Origin: Carpediemonas membranifera
Lineage: Eukaryota > Fornicata
Assembly (NCBI GenBank): GCA_019828565.1
Contig: JAHDYR010000012.1
Span: forward strand, 1,116,001-1,180,000
DNA length: 64,000 nucleotides
Direction: 5' to 3'
The notes beneath the pieces are model-generated. The model was given only the letters and a program-made list of their open reading frames with translations. It was not told where the DNA came from and did no database searches. Shown here piece after piece: positions 19,400 through 29,358 of this stretch (positions are counted from its first letter, which is position 1; every line of letters starts with the position of its first letter). The position numbers and the translations under genes are program-made.

Positions 19400-19963
19400 T
19401 CAGTCTTTCCAGTACCCAGCATGAGACTGCGACGGGGCGGGGCCACGGGAGCGGTTAGAAGCAGATGGTAGATCGGACTGTTCCGGAATCGCCTGTGCGC
19501 CGATCAATGGAATGGTCCCGCGCTGGTAGCAAGGCTTCTGAGGCAGATGAGCAAAGCCATTCTGTGCTGGGCGCTTTGGATCGCCACGAAGAGACGATAT
19601 TTCGGCCTGTAACGCATCAACCATGACCTTCAAGGAGTGATTGGCACGTTGGAGGGACGATACTTGCTCTGCAAGGCAAGAAATCTCGTGAAAGTGGCAA
19701 GCGATAAGTTCTTCCTGCAGCCGCTCGAACTTTGAAGTATTTGGGGTTGGTATCCAATGCTTTTCACCGTTTGCCGCCATTTGCTTCAACCAATAGCGAA
19801 AGAGAGTTTTCCGGCGTCCGCGAGTCGGCCGCAGTTTTAGTCGCGGTCCACAAACGATGCGATAGCAGCAGTCTCCGCAAAACCAGATCTCTGCATGAGG
19901 CATCTCTGACCATGCCACATTTCGGCCAGCGTTGGCCACTCCATTCTGTGGCCGGGTGGCCAT
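19400..19963 (-). CDS. Hypothetical protein with Cys cluster and short coiled coil
   Basis: The 187-residue product is not recognised. It has a Cys-rich segment FCGDCCYRIVCG near residue 30, a basic RPTRGRRKTLFRYW stretch, and a probable coiled coil (about 78-130, SKFERLQEELIACHFHEISC onward). The tail is Pro/Ser-rich. Codon use is less GC-biased than in neighbours. The ATG at 19963 was chosen because the frame beyond it overlaps the start region of the divergent carrier-like gene. It could be a chance frame. Confidence 0.42.
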   Translation of the reverse strand: MATRPQNGVANAGRNVAWSEMPHAEIWFCGDCCYRIVCGPRLKLRPTRGRRKTLFRYWLKQMAANGEKHWIPTPNTSKFERLQEELIACHFHEISCLAEQVSSLQRANHSLKVMVDALQAEISSLRGDPKRPAQNGFAHLPQKPCYQRGTIPLIGAQAIPEQSDLPSASNRSRGPAPSQSHAGYWKD

Positions 19964-20120
19964 GAGAGGTATTGGGTCCCCATATGCTGACTCAGCATCA
20001 CAGCCCAACTGCAGAATACCCAGCCTGCGACGCCAACCCACCGAATCTCTGGATCCAATCAGATCGATCAGATTTCCAGCGAAGTCTGTTGCCCAAGTGC
20101 GCTTGCTTTGTAACAGCCAG

Positions 20121-20891
20121 ATGATTCACAACGCTATTAACTTCATCAGTGGTGCTTCTGCCGCCGGTACTATAGAGCTTACTGTCGCCAAAGCCTCCCA
20201 GTACTCCAAACTGCCCACTAAGGACAGGAAAATCGCCACCATGCTCGACCTCTACCGCAGAAGCATGCGCACGATGCCCATCAACATGATTGGCGGCGGC
20301 TCCTTCTTCACTGCGTGGGAAATGGGCCATCCTGCCCTTGGAGTCGTCACTGGAATGAACAGCTTCCTCGCCGATCTCATCGTCGGCGGCTTTTCCAACG
20401 TCGTTTCATCCACTCTCGTCCGCCCCGTCGGCGTACTCGTCACCTCGGGTCCCAAGGCTCTGCGAAAGGCCCCCGCGACCTCGATTTACGCTGGCTTCTT
20501 CGACCAGCTCAAGTGGTCGGTCCCCGCGTCGGGCGTCAACCAGGCCTCCTTCGCCTGCTCGATGAAGACTCTGTACGGCCTTGGCCTGGCTCAGGGTGGC
20601 GGATACCTGCCTTCCATGGCGTGCTCCGGTCTGATCAGCGCCACCGTCACTCACGCCACTGTCGGCACGGCACGCCAGTTCGCCCAGTACGTCGCCCACA
20701 CGCGCGCCGTGAAGGTTCCCGGCGACGCTGTCAAGCTATGGGAGCTCTGGCGGCAGTGGCTGTGCGATGCGGACGAGCGGGCGGAGTGGGTCTCCGACTG
20801 GAAGCGGGAGGCTGCAACTGTTGCCACGGGCGGGTTCACGTATGGCCTCGTCCGCAGCAGCCTGCGTGGGGCGCTTGGCATGCGTCGCTAA
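20121..20891 (+). CDS. Degenerate mitochondrial-carrier-family-like protein
   Basis: The 256-residue product shows three similar segments of about 80 residues. Each starts with a small-residue-rich helix (INFISGASAAGTIELTVAK; LIVGGFSNVVSSTLVRPV; CSGLISATVTHATVGTAR) followed by a loop and a second helix. This is the layout of the mitochondrial carrier family, which moves metabolites across the inner membrane of mitochondria and related organelles. The signature P-x-D/E-x-x-K/R is degraded in all three, so transport activity is doubtful and the assignment is inference. ATG at 20121; the frame is open to 19932. The last 13 codons are repeated in inverted orientation at 28946-28985. AGTAAAT lies 29 nt after the stop. 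Confidence 0.55.
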   Translation: MIHNAINFISGASAAGTIELTVAKASQYSKLPTKDRKIATMLDLYRRSMRTMPINMIGGGSFFTAWEMGHPALGVVTGMNSFLADLIVGGFSNVVSSTLVRPVGVLVTSGPKALRKAPATSIYAGFFDQLKWSVPASGVNQASFACSMKTLYGLGLAQGGGYLPSMACSGLISATVTHATVGTARQFAQYVAHTRAVKVPGDAVKLWELWRQWLCDADERAEWVSDWKREAATVATGGFTYGLVRSSLRGALGMRR

Positions 20892-23800
20892 GCAGCTTGC
20901 GCCTTCGCCGACAACAGAAAGTAAATGCGTAATTTATCAGTGTTACTCCGCGATGCTTTCCGCGCAGAGCACTGCGGTCCGCAGCAGGTCGGACAGCTGG
21001 CTCACGACAGCGGGCACGGTCGGGGCGACGAGGGCGGGCGCTGGGGCCCTGGTGCGGTCGCCCGCCGCGGCCTTGAAGATGTTGACGTTGACCGACTGGG
21101 GCTCGGTTCCGGCGGGCATCGCCATCTGGGACAACGCGATGCAGTGGTCGTTCTGGCCCGACACAAAGAAGCGGCGGTGGCGTAGCGTGGAGTGGCCGTC
21201 GAACGGCACGACCTCCTGCTCGCCGACAGCCGCGCGGGCGAGCAGCTCGTTGGCGGACTCGTCGGGCTCGGCCATCGTGGCAGCGTCGATGTCGGGCAGA
21301 GGCAGCGCGATCACGGGCGTCGCCTCCTCGGTCTGGGAGGTGGAGCGCGCGGTCGTCTGGAAGACGCACCCGAGCGGGATCGTGCTCGCTGCAGCAACGA
21401 TACCGTCGAGCGCAGAGTCGCCACCCTCGGTCGGGCGGATGACGCGGGGGCGCGCCCTGATGACGAAGGAGATGTCGACGCCGGGGTGGGGCGTGGCGAC
21501 GAGAATCTGGGCGGACGCGCCAGTGAGGCTGAGCTCGACGGGGCAGTCGGTCGGCGCCAGGCTCGACAGGTCGGCAGGTGAGAGCTCGGGCCCGGGGACG
21601 CCCGTGACGTGGCGCGTCATCGTGACCTGGCGCCACACGGCGCGGTCGGCGACAGCGAGGGGCTTGCGGTTGAGGACGAGCGTGTCGGGCAGCTCCGCGA
21701 CGTCGCCCTCGGGGAGGTTAGCGGTCAGCAGCTTGGAGCGCGCGAGAGTGGCGTCCGCCGCGACGAGGCTGACATGGAACGAGCCCTGGTGGCCCTCAGT
21801 GACGTCGCCGGGGAGGGGCATGGCCGCGACGAGGCGGTCGGCGGCATCGGCCGAGACGCCAGCCCAGAAGCGGGCGTCGTAGCGGCGGTCGTGGATGTTG
21901 TCCGCGATGAGGTTGACCTTCGTCTGCTTGGTCGTCGGCTGGGCCATGATGTTGATGACGTTGCGGCCGACGTAAGCCGAGATCTCGAGGTCGGGCAGAC
22001 TTCCGAGCCCGTCGACGGCCGGGTTGGAGCTGTCCGCGGCGTGGCCGAGCATGCCGGACAGGGCACGCGCGACAGCGCCCTCCCAGTAGGCGCGGGCACC
22101 AGCGAGCGCGGCGTCGAACCAGCAGGCGCCGAGCGAGATGGTCTTCTCGCCGGGGGCGAGGACTCGGGCGGTGCTGGTGCGGTCAGCGAAGAAGAACTCC
22201 TCGACGGGGTCGGAGAAGTCCTCATCGCCAGACATCTCCGAGTCGGAGAAGCCGAAGAGCGCGTCACCGATCGGCTTGTCCGCGACGTCAAGGGTGAACT
22301 GCACAAGCTGCGGGCGCGTGCTGCGGGGCGACTGGGCGCCGGTGGGCGTGTGGGCGACAGAGTGGCCGTACGGCGTGACGCCGTAGACGTTGTCCATCGA
22401 GGCTGTCGGCGTGACAGGCGTGCCGTCAGTCTCCTGCTTGGCGAGGCTCTCGAGGCGCGACGACAGGCCTGCGAAGAGCGTGGCCGGCGACTGGGGAGGG
22501 GTCTGGCGCGGCGTCTCGATGCCCAGGGCGGGGGTCTCGGCCGAGGGGACGAGCACGTTGTCGTCGACGTGGGGCACGAGCGTGTACGACGCGGCACGCG
22601 GGCGTGCGGCCCGTGGAGCGGCGCGGGGGCAGCACCGAGAGGAACATGGCGCAGCGGTGAGACTGGAGCAGCGCCATGCGCGAGATGAAGAGCTTGCGCG
22701 TCAGCACGACCGTGTCGACGGGACCCGCGATGACGGCGTACTTGTCGCCGCTGTCGTTCGACGGTAGGAAGAGAGCGACGTCTCCTCCCGCGAGCTTGAC
22801 GATGCGCTTGAGGTTCTCGCCGTTGCGGCCGATGATGCGGCCGATGAGGCTCTGGACGATGGGCAGGCGGGCGTACGAGAAGTCGCACAGCAGTTCAGCG
22901 ACCTCTTGCTCGGCTTCCTCGATGTTTCCAGGCTGGCCGACGAGGACGAGAGCGCCCTGGGCCTCGGAGGACTGCGACGTGACCTCGACGCGCAGCGTCA
23001 CGCCCGTCTGCTCGCGGATGCGGCGTAGCGTGGCGGCGCGAGGTCCGACGAGATAACGGTCGGCGTAGAGCGGCAGCGTGACCGTCTTTTTGCCGCGCGT
23101 GCCGTCGATCTTGACGTTGCTCTGCAGTCTCTCAACGATGAGGCCGAGGGCCTCGCGGACACCATGGGCCGGGCCCTTGACGATCGCCCACCCGTTGTCG
23201 AAGCGGATCGTCGTGCCGGTCTTGTCACGGATGCCCTGGACGGTCGACCCGTTCTGGCCGATGAGCACGCGCTCTGAGCCGTTCGGGATGTGGACGACGC
23301 GGACGAGGGGCGCTGCATCCGGCGGGTCGGGCCCGTGGTTCTTGGTGCGCGGTGTGGCGCTTCACGTTGACGGTCGTCGGCCACGGCTGGCTCTCGTCCG
23401 TGGCGGCCGTGATGGTGGCGTGCAGGCTGTCCTTGACGAGGTAGAGGCGCTCCGTGGGGCAGTGCAGGCGCAGCACGTGGCGGTAGACGGACACGGTCGC
23501 GGGCTCAGTGCCGTCGTCGGTGCGGCAGGTCTTGGCAATTCCCTCAATACCCTCGAGCGAACGAAGCCACTCCTCGGCCTTCTTCGTCAGCAGGAACTCG
23601 ACAGTGACGTGCGAGTCCGTCTGGTCGGCCATGCGGCGGTGTGTCTCCATGGAGGCCATGGATGCGCACCGGGACATTGACCCAGTGGGGGCTTGCTCGG
23701 TTTGCTTCCACTCAGCGAGCTTCTCCTCGATGAGCTTCTTAGCGAGCTGCGTCTGCTCTTCTGTACCCCGGATGATCGTGATGCCGCCCTCTTGGAACGA

Positions 23801-24201
23801 GACAACGGCCTTCGAGCGCGCACGGATGGATGAGACGGTGGAGCCCTTCCGGCCGATCAGGAAGGAGACAGCGGTCGGATCAATGTTCATTCTAAGCGTT
23901 TTGAGGAGAGTGTCGGTGCGGCCACGGCTTCGCCAGTTCGGAGATGCGCTCATGGCTTGCTGAGAGTGTTGTGCCGACTGCTCCCAGAGTCGCCTCGCCC
24001 CGCGATCGCGCAGGGAGCTGCATGCATCTGACTGGCAACTGTGGCGACGTCTCGGCCGGCGAGGCGGCGGTGGCTGGGGAAAGCAGAGCCGCGGCACCAA
24101 CGAGATTTTGTCTCGGGAAATCGGTCCAAAACAACCAGGCCGTAAGCACAGCCGCTGGCGTAAGTCAGATCCTCTCCGGGCATCCCGATTTGACGCGAAT
24201 C
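20852..24201. repeat. Inverted repeat, arm 1 (about 3.35 kb)
   Basis: This matches 25638-28985 in reverse orientation with very few differences. Those I found are four single-base indels in the KH gene and one Ala/Val substitution (about 21280 versus 28557). The inner edge is clear: both arms share TTTGACGCGAATC and then diverge. At the outer edge identity ends at CCGCAGCAGC (20852), with a few more matching bases to about 20845. The arm holds the last 13 codons of the carrier-like gene and a complete KH gene. Confidence 0.93.
20943..23953 (-). pseudogene. Multi-KH-domain protein gene, copy 1, interrupted by frameshifts
   Basis: This is the inverted copy of the gene at 25886-28894. Relative to that copy it has one extra base near 23340 (CAAGAACC versus CAAAACC) and one near 22605 (GCCCGCG versus GCCGCG), so the KH array and the C-terminal half fall into three frames. 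Elsewhere it reads better than copy 2: around 22425-22500 it encodes LFAGLSSRLESLAKQE, whereas copy 2 is out of frame for about 23 codons there. The two copies therefore carry complementary single-base errors. Either both are slightly wrong in the assembly, or this one is a young pseudogene. The ATG at 23953 is equivalent to the copy 2 start. Confidence 0.8.
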
Positions 24202-24244
24202 CCCGTAACAACGTAAAACTCTTCATGCGCATTTACCACGGCGA

Positions 24245-25375
24245 TCAGATGCAGTACGCCTTGATCGGGTCAAATCCATTGAAGTTGACACTGGCATACG
24301 AAGTAGTGTATGCCCCGGTGGAGTGGAATTGAACCAGGTCGCCCGCCTTGAGGCCGACAGGCAGGCTGTACTCCTTCTTCTCGTAGATCACGTCGACGCT
24401 ATCGCACGTCGGGCCCGCGAGAATAACAGGCTCGGTCTCCTCGCCGTCGCGGGAGGTGGTGACGCGGTAGGTGATGGCCTCGTCCAGGGTCTCGGCGAGA
24501 CCGTTGAACTTGCCGGCGTCGAGGTACACCCAGCGCTTGCAGTCATCGTTGGACTTGCGGGAGACGAGGATGACCTCGGCCTGGAGGACGCCCGAGTCGC
24601 CGACCATGGAGCGGCCGGGCTCGATCATGAGCTTGGGGTGTCGGGAGCCGAAGTGGCTGATGATGGCACGCATGACGGCATCAGCGTAAGAGGGAAGCTC
24701 CTCGACGTGCTCAATGTAGTGCGCGGGGAAGCCGCCGCCGAGATTGATGGCGGTCAACTCGATGCCGCGCTCCTGGAGGGTCATGAAGAGCGAGGCGACG
24801 CGGGTCATGGCGACGTCCCACTGGCTGAGGTCGGTCTGCTGGGAGCCGACGTGGAAGGAGACGCCGTAGGGGACGAGGCCGAGCTCGCGGGCCTGGCAGA
24901 GGAGGTCCTCAGCCATCTCGATCTCGCAGCCGAACTTACGGGACAGAGGCCACTGGGCGCCCTCGTTCTCGACAAGGATGCGGCAGTAGACCTTGGAGCC
25001 GGGTGCGGCGCGGGAGAGCTTGAGAAGTTCCTCCTCGGAATCGAACGCGAAGAGGCGGATGCCCTTGGAGTAGGCATAGGCAATATCGCGCTCCTTCTTG
25101 ATGGTGTTGCCGAAAGAGATGTGGTCCGGCGCGGCGCCATGTGCCAGCGTCAGGTCCAGCTCGGGGACCGAGGCAACGTCGAAGGACGAACCCTCGGCTG
25201 CAAGAAGGTCGACCACCTCGGGGGCGGGGTTGGCCTTGACAGCGTAGAACACCTGGGCTAAGGGCAGGTGCGCGGTCATGTTGCGGTAGTTGGTCTTGAC
25301 CACGTCGAGGTCAATGACGACACACGGAGTAGCGGGCTGCTGCTCCTTCAAAAACTGCTGGATACGCTTGGTCAT
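24245..25375 (-). CDS. Ornithine decarboxylase, short bacterial type
   Basis: This PLP enzyme converts ornithine to putrescine, the first step of polyamine synthesis. The 376-residue product shows the PLP lysine in FYAVKANP (K47), HVGSQQTD, the Gly-rich phosphate site NLGGGFPA, EPGRSMVGDSG, and the active-site Cys in CDSVD (C324). It ends GAYTTSY, NFNGF and AYCI. The length and these signatures match the short ODC common in alphaproteobacteria rather than the longer (about 460) animal or fungal enzyme, suggesting lateral transfer. ATG at 25375. It is the only gene in the spacer between the two KH-gene inverted-repeat arms. GGTAAAT follows the stop. Confidence 0.95.
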   Translation of the reverse strand: MTKRIQQFLKEQQPATPCVVIDLDVVKTNYRNMTAHLPLAQVFYAVKANPAPEVVDLLAAEGSSFDVASVPELDLTLAHGAAPDHISFGNTIKKERDIAYAYSKGIRLFAFDSEEELLKLSRAAPGSKVYCRILVENEGAQWPLSRKFGCEIEMAEDLLCQARELGLVPYGVSFHVGSQQTDLSQWDVAMTRVASLFMTLQERGIELTAINLGGGFPAHYIEHVEELPSYADAVMRAIISHFGSRHPKLMIEPGRSMVGDSGVLQAEVILVSRKSNDDCKRWVYLDAGKFNGLAETLDEAITYRVTTSRDGEETEPVILAGPTCDSVDVIYEKKEYSLPVGLKAGDLVQFHSTGAYTTSYASVNFNGFDPIKAYCI

Positions 25376-25885
25376 TCTGTGTAATCATGAAACTGTGCAC
25401 TGTATCAAGGATTCAATTGACGAACAAAGCCAGTCAGTTCTCCCAATGGCTGATACAGAAACATCGTTGTGAAAGATGCTCAATATTGTAGCAATATGGC
25501 ATTAGAAGAGATCGCTGTGCACAGATTACTTACCGGTGGCTGCTGGAATATCTTCTGGTGGTGGAGAGGGGCTGTTGGAGAAGAAAGGAGTGCTCGCGAC
25601 GAGACGACTCCGCCGACTGTAAGAAATAAAATGACATGATTCGCGTCAAATCGGGATGCCCGGAGAGGATCTGACTTACGCCAGCGGCTGTGCTTACGGC
25701 CTGGTTGTTTTGGACCGATTTCCCGAGACAAAATCTCGTTGGTGCCGCGGCTCTGCTTTCCCCAGCCACCGCCGCCTCGCCGGCCGAGACGTCGCCACAG
25801 TTGCCAGTCAGATGCATGCAGCTCCCTGCGCGATCGCGGGGCGAGGCGACTCTGGGAGCAGTCGGCACAACACTCTCAGCAAGCC

Positions 25886-28800
25886 ATGAGCGCATCTCCG
25901 AACTGGCGAAGCCGTGGCCGCACCGACACTCTCCTCAAAACGCTTAGAATGAACATTGATCCGACCGCTGTCTCCTTCCTGATCGGCCGGAAGGGCTCCA
26001 CCGTCTCATCCATCCGTGCGCGCTCGAAGGCCGTTGTCTCGTTCCAAGAGGGCGGCATCACGATCATCCGGGGTACAGAAGAGCAGACGCAGCTCGCTAA
26101 GAAGCTCATCGAGGAGAAGCTCGCTGAGTGGAAGCAAACCGAGCAAGCCCCCACTGGGTCAATGTCCCGGTGCGCATCCATGGCCTCCATGGAGACACAC
26201 CGCCGCATGGCCGACCAGACGGACTCGCACGTCACTGTCGAGTTCCTGCTGACGAAGAAGGCCGAGGAGTGGCTTCGTTCGCTCGAGGGTATTGAGGGAA
26301 TTGCCAAGACCTGCCGCACCGACGACGGCACTGAGCCCGCGACCGTGTCCGTCTACCGCCACGTGCTGCGCCTGCACTGCCCCACGGAGCGCCTCTACCT
26401 CGTCAAGGACAGCCTGCACGCCACCATCACGGCCGCCACGGACGAGAGCCAGCCGTGGCCGACGACCGTCAACGTGAAGCGCCACACCGCGCACCAAAAC
26501 CACGGGCCCGACCCGCCGGATGCAGCGCCCCTCGTCCGCGTCGTCCACATCCCGAACGGCTCAGAGCGCGTGCTCATCGGCCAGAACGGGTCGACCGTCC
26601 AGGGCATCCGTGACAAGACCGGCACGACGATCCGCTTCGACAACGGGTGGGCGATCGTCAAGGGCCCGGCCCATGGTGTCCGCGAGGCCCTCGGCCTCAT
26701 CGTTGAGAGACTGCAGAGCAACGTCAAGATCGACGGCACGCGCGGCAAAAAGACGGTCACGCTGCCGCTCTACGCCGACCGTTATCTCGTCGGACCTCGC
26801 GCCGCCACGCTACGCCGCATCCGCGAGCAGACGGGCGTGACGCTGCGCGTCGAGGTCACGTCGCAGTCCTCCGAGGCCCAGGGCGCTCTCGTCCTCGTCG
26901 GCCAGCCTGGAAACATCGAGGAGGCCGAGCAAGAGGTCGCTGAACTGCTGTGCGACTTCTCGTACGCCCGCCTGCCCATCGTCCAGAGCCTCATCGGCCG
27001 CATCATCGGCCGCAACGGCGAGAACCTCAAGCGCATCGTCAAGCTCGCGGGAGGAGACGTCGCTCTCTTCCTACCGTCGAACGACAGCGGCGACAAGTAC
27101 GCCGTCATCGCGGGTCCCGTCGACACGGTCGTGCTGACGCGCAAGCTCTTCATCTCGCGCATGGCGCTGCTCCAGTCTCACCGCTGCGCCATGTTCCTCT
27201 CGGTGCTGCCCCCGCGCCGCTCCACGGGCCGCACGCCGCGTGCCGCGTCGTACACGCTCGTGCCCCACGTCGACGACAACGTGCTCGTCCCCTCGGCCGA
27301 GACCCCCGCCCTGGGCATCGAGACGCCGCGCCAGACCCCTCCCCCAGTCGCCGGCCACGCTCTTCGCAGGCCTGTCGTCGCGCCTCGAGAGCCTCGCCAA
27401 GCAGGAGACTGCGGCACGCCTGTCACGCCGACAGCCTCGATGGACAACGTCTACGGCGTCACGCCGTACGGCCACTCTGTCGCCCACACGCCCACCGGCG
27501 CCCAGTCGCCCCGCAGCACGCGCCCGCAGCTTGTGCAGTTCACCCTTGACGTCGCGGACAAGCCGATCGGTGACGCGCTCTTCGGCTTCTCCGACTCGGA
27601 GATGTCTGGCGATGAGGACTTCTCCGACCCCGTCGAGGAGTTCTTCTTCGCTGACCGCACCAGCACCGCCCGAGTCCTCGCCCCCGGCGAGAAGACCATC
27701 TCGCTCGGCGCCTGCTGGTTCGACGCCGCGCTCGCTGGTGCCCGCGCCTACTGGGAGGGCGCTGTCGCGCGTGCCCTGTCCGGCATGCTCGGCCACGCCG
27801 CGGACAGCTCCAACCCGGCCGTCGACGGGCTCGGAAGTCTGCCCGACCTCGAGATCTCGGCTTACGTCGGCCGCAACGTCATCAACATCATGGCCCAGCC
27901 GACGACCAAGCAGACGAAGGTCAACCTCATCGCGGACAACATCCACGACCGCCGCTACGACGCCCGCTTCTGGGCTGGCGTCTCGGCCGATGCCGCCGAC
28001 CGCCTCGTCGCGGCCATGCCCCTCCCCGGCGACGTCACTGAGGGCCACCAGGGCTCGTTCCATGTCAGCCTCGTCGCGGCGGACGCCACTCTCGCGCGCT
28101 CCAAGCTGCTGACCGCTAACCTCCCCGAGGGCGACGTCGCGGAGCTGCCCGACACGCTCGTCCTCAACCGCAAGCCCCTCGCTGTCGCCGACCGCGCCGT
28201 GTGGCGCCAGGTCACGATGACGCGCCACGTCACGGGCGTCCCCGGGCCCGAGCTCTCACCTGCCGACCTGTCGAGCCTGGCGCCGACCGACTGCCCCGTC
28301 GAGCTCAGCCTCACTGGCGCGTCCGCCCAGATTCTCGTCGCCACGCCCCACCCCGGCGTCGACATCTCCTTCGTCATCAGGGCGCGCCCCCGCGTCATCC
28401 GCCCGACCGAGGGTGGCGACTCTGCGCTCGACGGTATCGTTGCTGCAGCGAGCACGATCCCGCTCGGGTGCGTCTTCCAGACGACCGCGCGCTCCACCTC
28501 CCAGACCGAGGAGGCGACGCCCGTGATCGCGCTGCCTCTGCCCGACATCGACGCTGTCACGATGGCCGAGCCCGACGAGTCCGCCAACGAGCTGCTCGCC
28601 CGCGCGGCTGTCGGCGAGCAGGAGGTCGTGCCGTTCGACGGCCACTCCACGCTACGCCACCGCCGCTTCTTTGTGTCGGGCCAGAACGACCACTGCATCG
28701 CGTTGTCCCAGATGGCGATGCCCGCCGGAACCGAGCCCCAGTCGGTCAACGTCAACATCTTCAAGGCCGCGGCGGGCGACCGCACCAGGGCCCCAGCGCC

Positions 28801-28894
28801 CGCCCTCGTCGCCCCGACCGTGCCCGCTGTCGTGAGCCAGCTGTCCGACCTGCTGCGGACCGCAGTGCTCTGCGCGGAAAGCATCGCGGAGTAA
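25886..28894 (+). CDS. Multi-KH-domain RNA-binding protein, copy 2
   Basis: The 1002-residue product has about five KH domains, complete or degenerate, in the first ~480 residues. GxxG loops are visible in FLIGRKGSTVSSI, VLIGQNGSTVQGI, YLVGPRAATLRRI and LIGRIIGRNGENLKRI, resembling vigilin-like arrays that bind RNA. An acidic linker (DSEMSGDEDFSDPVEE) and a large C-terminal region of unknown fold follow. Around 27352-27415, five Cs where copy 1 has four, and a missing A downstream, shift the frame for about 23 codons (VAGHALRRPVVAPREPRQ) before it is restored. I chose the ATG at 25886 (MSASPNW); the frame is open to 25739, but that part is Arg/Pro-rich and reads like leader. Confidence 0.88.
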   Translation: MSASPNWRSRGRTDTLLKTLRMNIDPTAVSFLIGRKGSTVSSIRARSKAVVSFQEGGITIIRGTEEQTQLAKKLIEEKLAEWKQTEQAPTGSMSRCASMASMETHRRMADQTDSHVTVEFLLTKKAEEWLRSLEGIEGIAKTCRTDDGTEPATVSVYRHVLRLHCPTERLYLVKDSLHATITAATDESQPWPTTVNVKRHTAHQNHGPDPPDAAPLVRVVHIPNGSERVLIGQNGSTVQGIRDKTGTTIRFDNGWAIVKGPAHGVREALGLIVERLQSNVKIDGTRGKKTVTLPLYADRYLVGPRAATLRRIREQTGVTLRVEVTSQSSEAQGALVLVGQPGNIEEAEQEVAELLCDFSYARLPIVQSLIGRIIGRNGENLKRIVKLAGGDVALFLPSNDSGDKYAVIAGPVDTVVLTRKLFISRMALLQSHRCAMFLSVLPPRRSTGRTPRAASYTLVPHVDDNVLVPSAETPALGIETPRQTPPPVAGHALRRPVVAPREPRQAGDCGTPVTPTASMDNVYGVTPYGHSVAHTPTGAQSPRSTRPQLVQFTLDVADKPIGDALFGFSDSEMSGDEDFSDPVEEFFFADRTSTARVLAPGEKTISLGACWFDAALAGARAYWEGAVARALSGMLGHAADSSNPAVDGLGSLPDLEISAYVGRNVINIMAQPTTKQTKVNLIADNIHDRRYDARFWAGVSADAADRLVAAMPLPGDVTEGHQGSFHVSLVAADATLARSKLLTANLPEGDVAELPDTLVLNRKPLAVADRAVWRQVTMTRHVTGVPGPELSPADLSSLAPTDCPVELSLTGASAQILVATPHPGVDISFVIRARPRVIRPTEGGDSALDGIVAAASTIPLGCVFQTTARSTSQTEEATPVIALPLPDIDAVTMAEPDESANELLARAAVGEQEVVPFDGHSTLRHRRFFVSGQNDHCIALSQMAMPAGTEPQSVNVNIFKAAAGDRTRAPAPALVAPTVPAVVSQLSDLLRTAVLCAESIAE

Positions 28895-28945
28895 CACTGA
28901 TAAATTACGCATTTACTTTCTGTTGTCGGCGAAGGCGCAAGCTGC

Positions 28946-28985
28946 TTAGCGACGCATGCCAAGCGCCCCACGCAGGCTGCTGCGG
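28946..28985 (-). pseudogene. Remnant: last 13 codons of the carrier-like gene
   Basis: On the minus strand this reads the final RSSLRGALGMRR and stop of the gene at 20121-20891. Identity ends abruptly at 28985, so this is a duplication breakpoint inside a coding sequence, not a functional gene. Confidence 0.88.
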
Positions 28986-29358
28986 GCGAGGCACAGGTCG
29001 ACGTCTGCTGGACATGTAATGGGATAGGGACATAGGAGTGAGCATGCAGTCACCAGCTCAGGCCGATACCCTGATCCTCGCTTTATTCCATCACCCTTTG
29101 ACGATACCCTGAGGCCACGACAGCGACGATTCATAGTCAGTGTCTAGAGGGCGTTTGGACTCGGTCTTGGGCGTAGTTGAATTAATTAGAGCGCCACGTG
29201 GACCCGACGCATTTCATTCCGTCGAGTGGGGTCAAATCGATTCCAAATCGGACGAAGTTTTGTTCAGAGTCGCTTTCGAGTCATAAGCTTCTTCCGCTCC
29301 GAAACGACGCCTGCATTAAGTCAATTGACATTCACACCAGAGAAATAGTGATAACAAT
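28986..29358. other. Intergenic region at the duplication breakpoint
   Basis: About 370 bp between the outer edge of arm 2 and the transporter gene. No coding sequence, transposon terminal repeat or tRNA was recognised. Confidence 0.5.

Larger units (their letters stand above)
25638..28985. repeat. Inverted repeat, arm 2 (about 3.35 kb)
   Basis: This is the reverse-orientation copy of 20852-24201, and two bases shorter, which equals the net of the four indels found. It carries the KH gene in one frame and, at its outer end, a 40-base remnant of the carrier-like gene. Because the intact carrier gene flanks only arm 1, arm 2 is probably the derived copy. Confidence 0.93.

Noticed and set aside
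21609-22688. 359-residue plus-strand frame, and its mirror at 27071-28228
   Set aside because: Both are antisense to the KH gene copies and have no domain.
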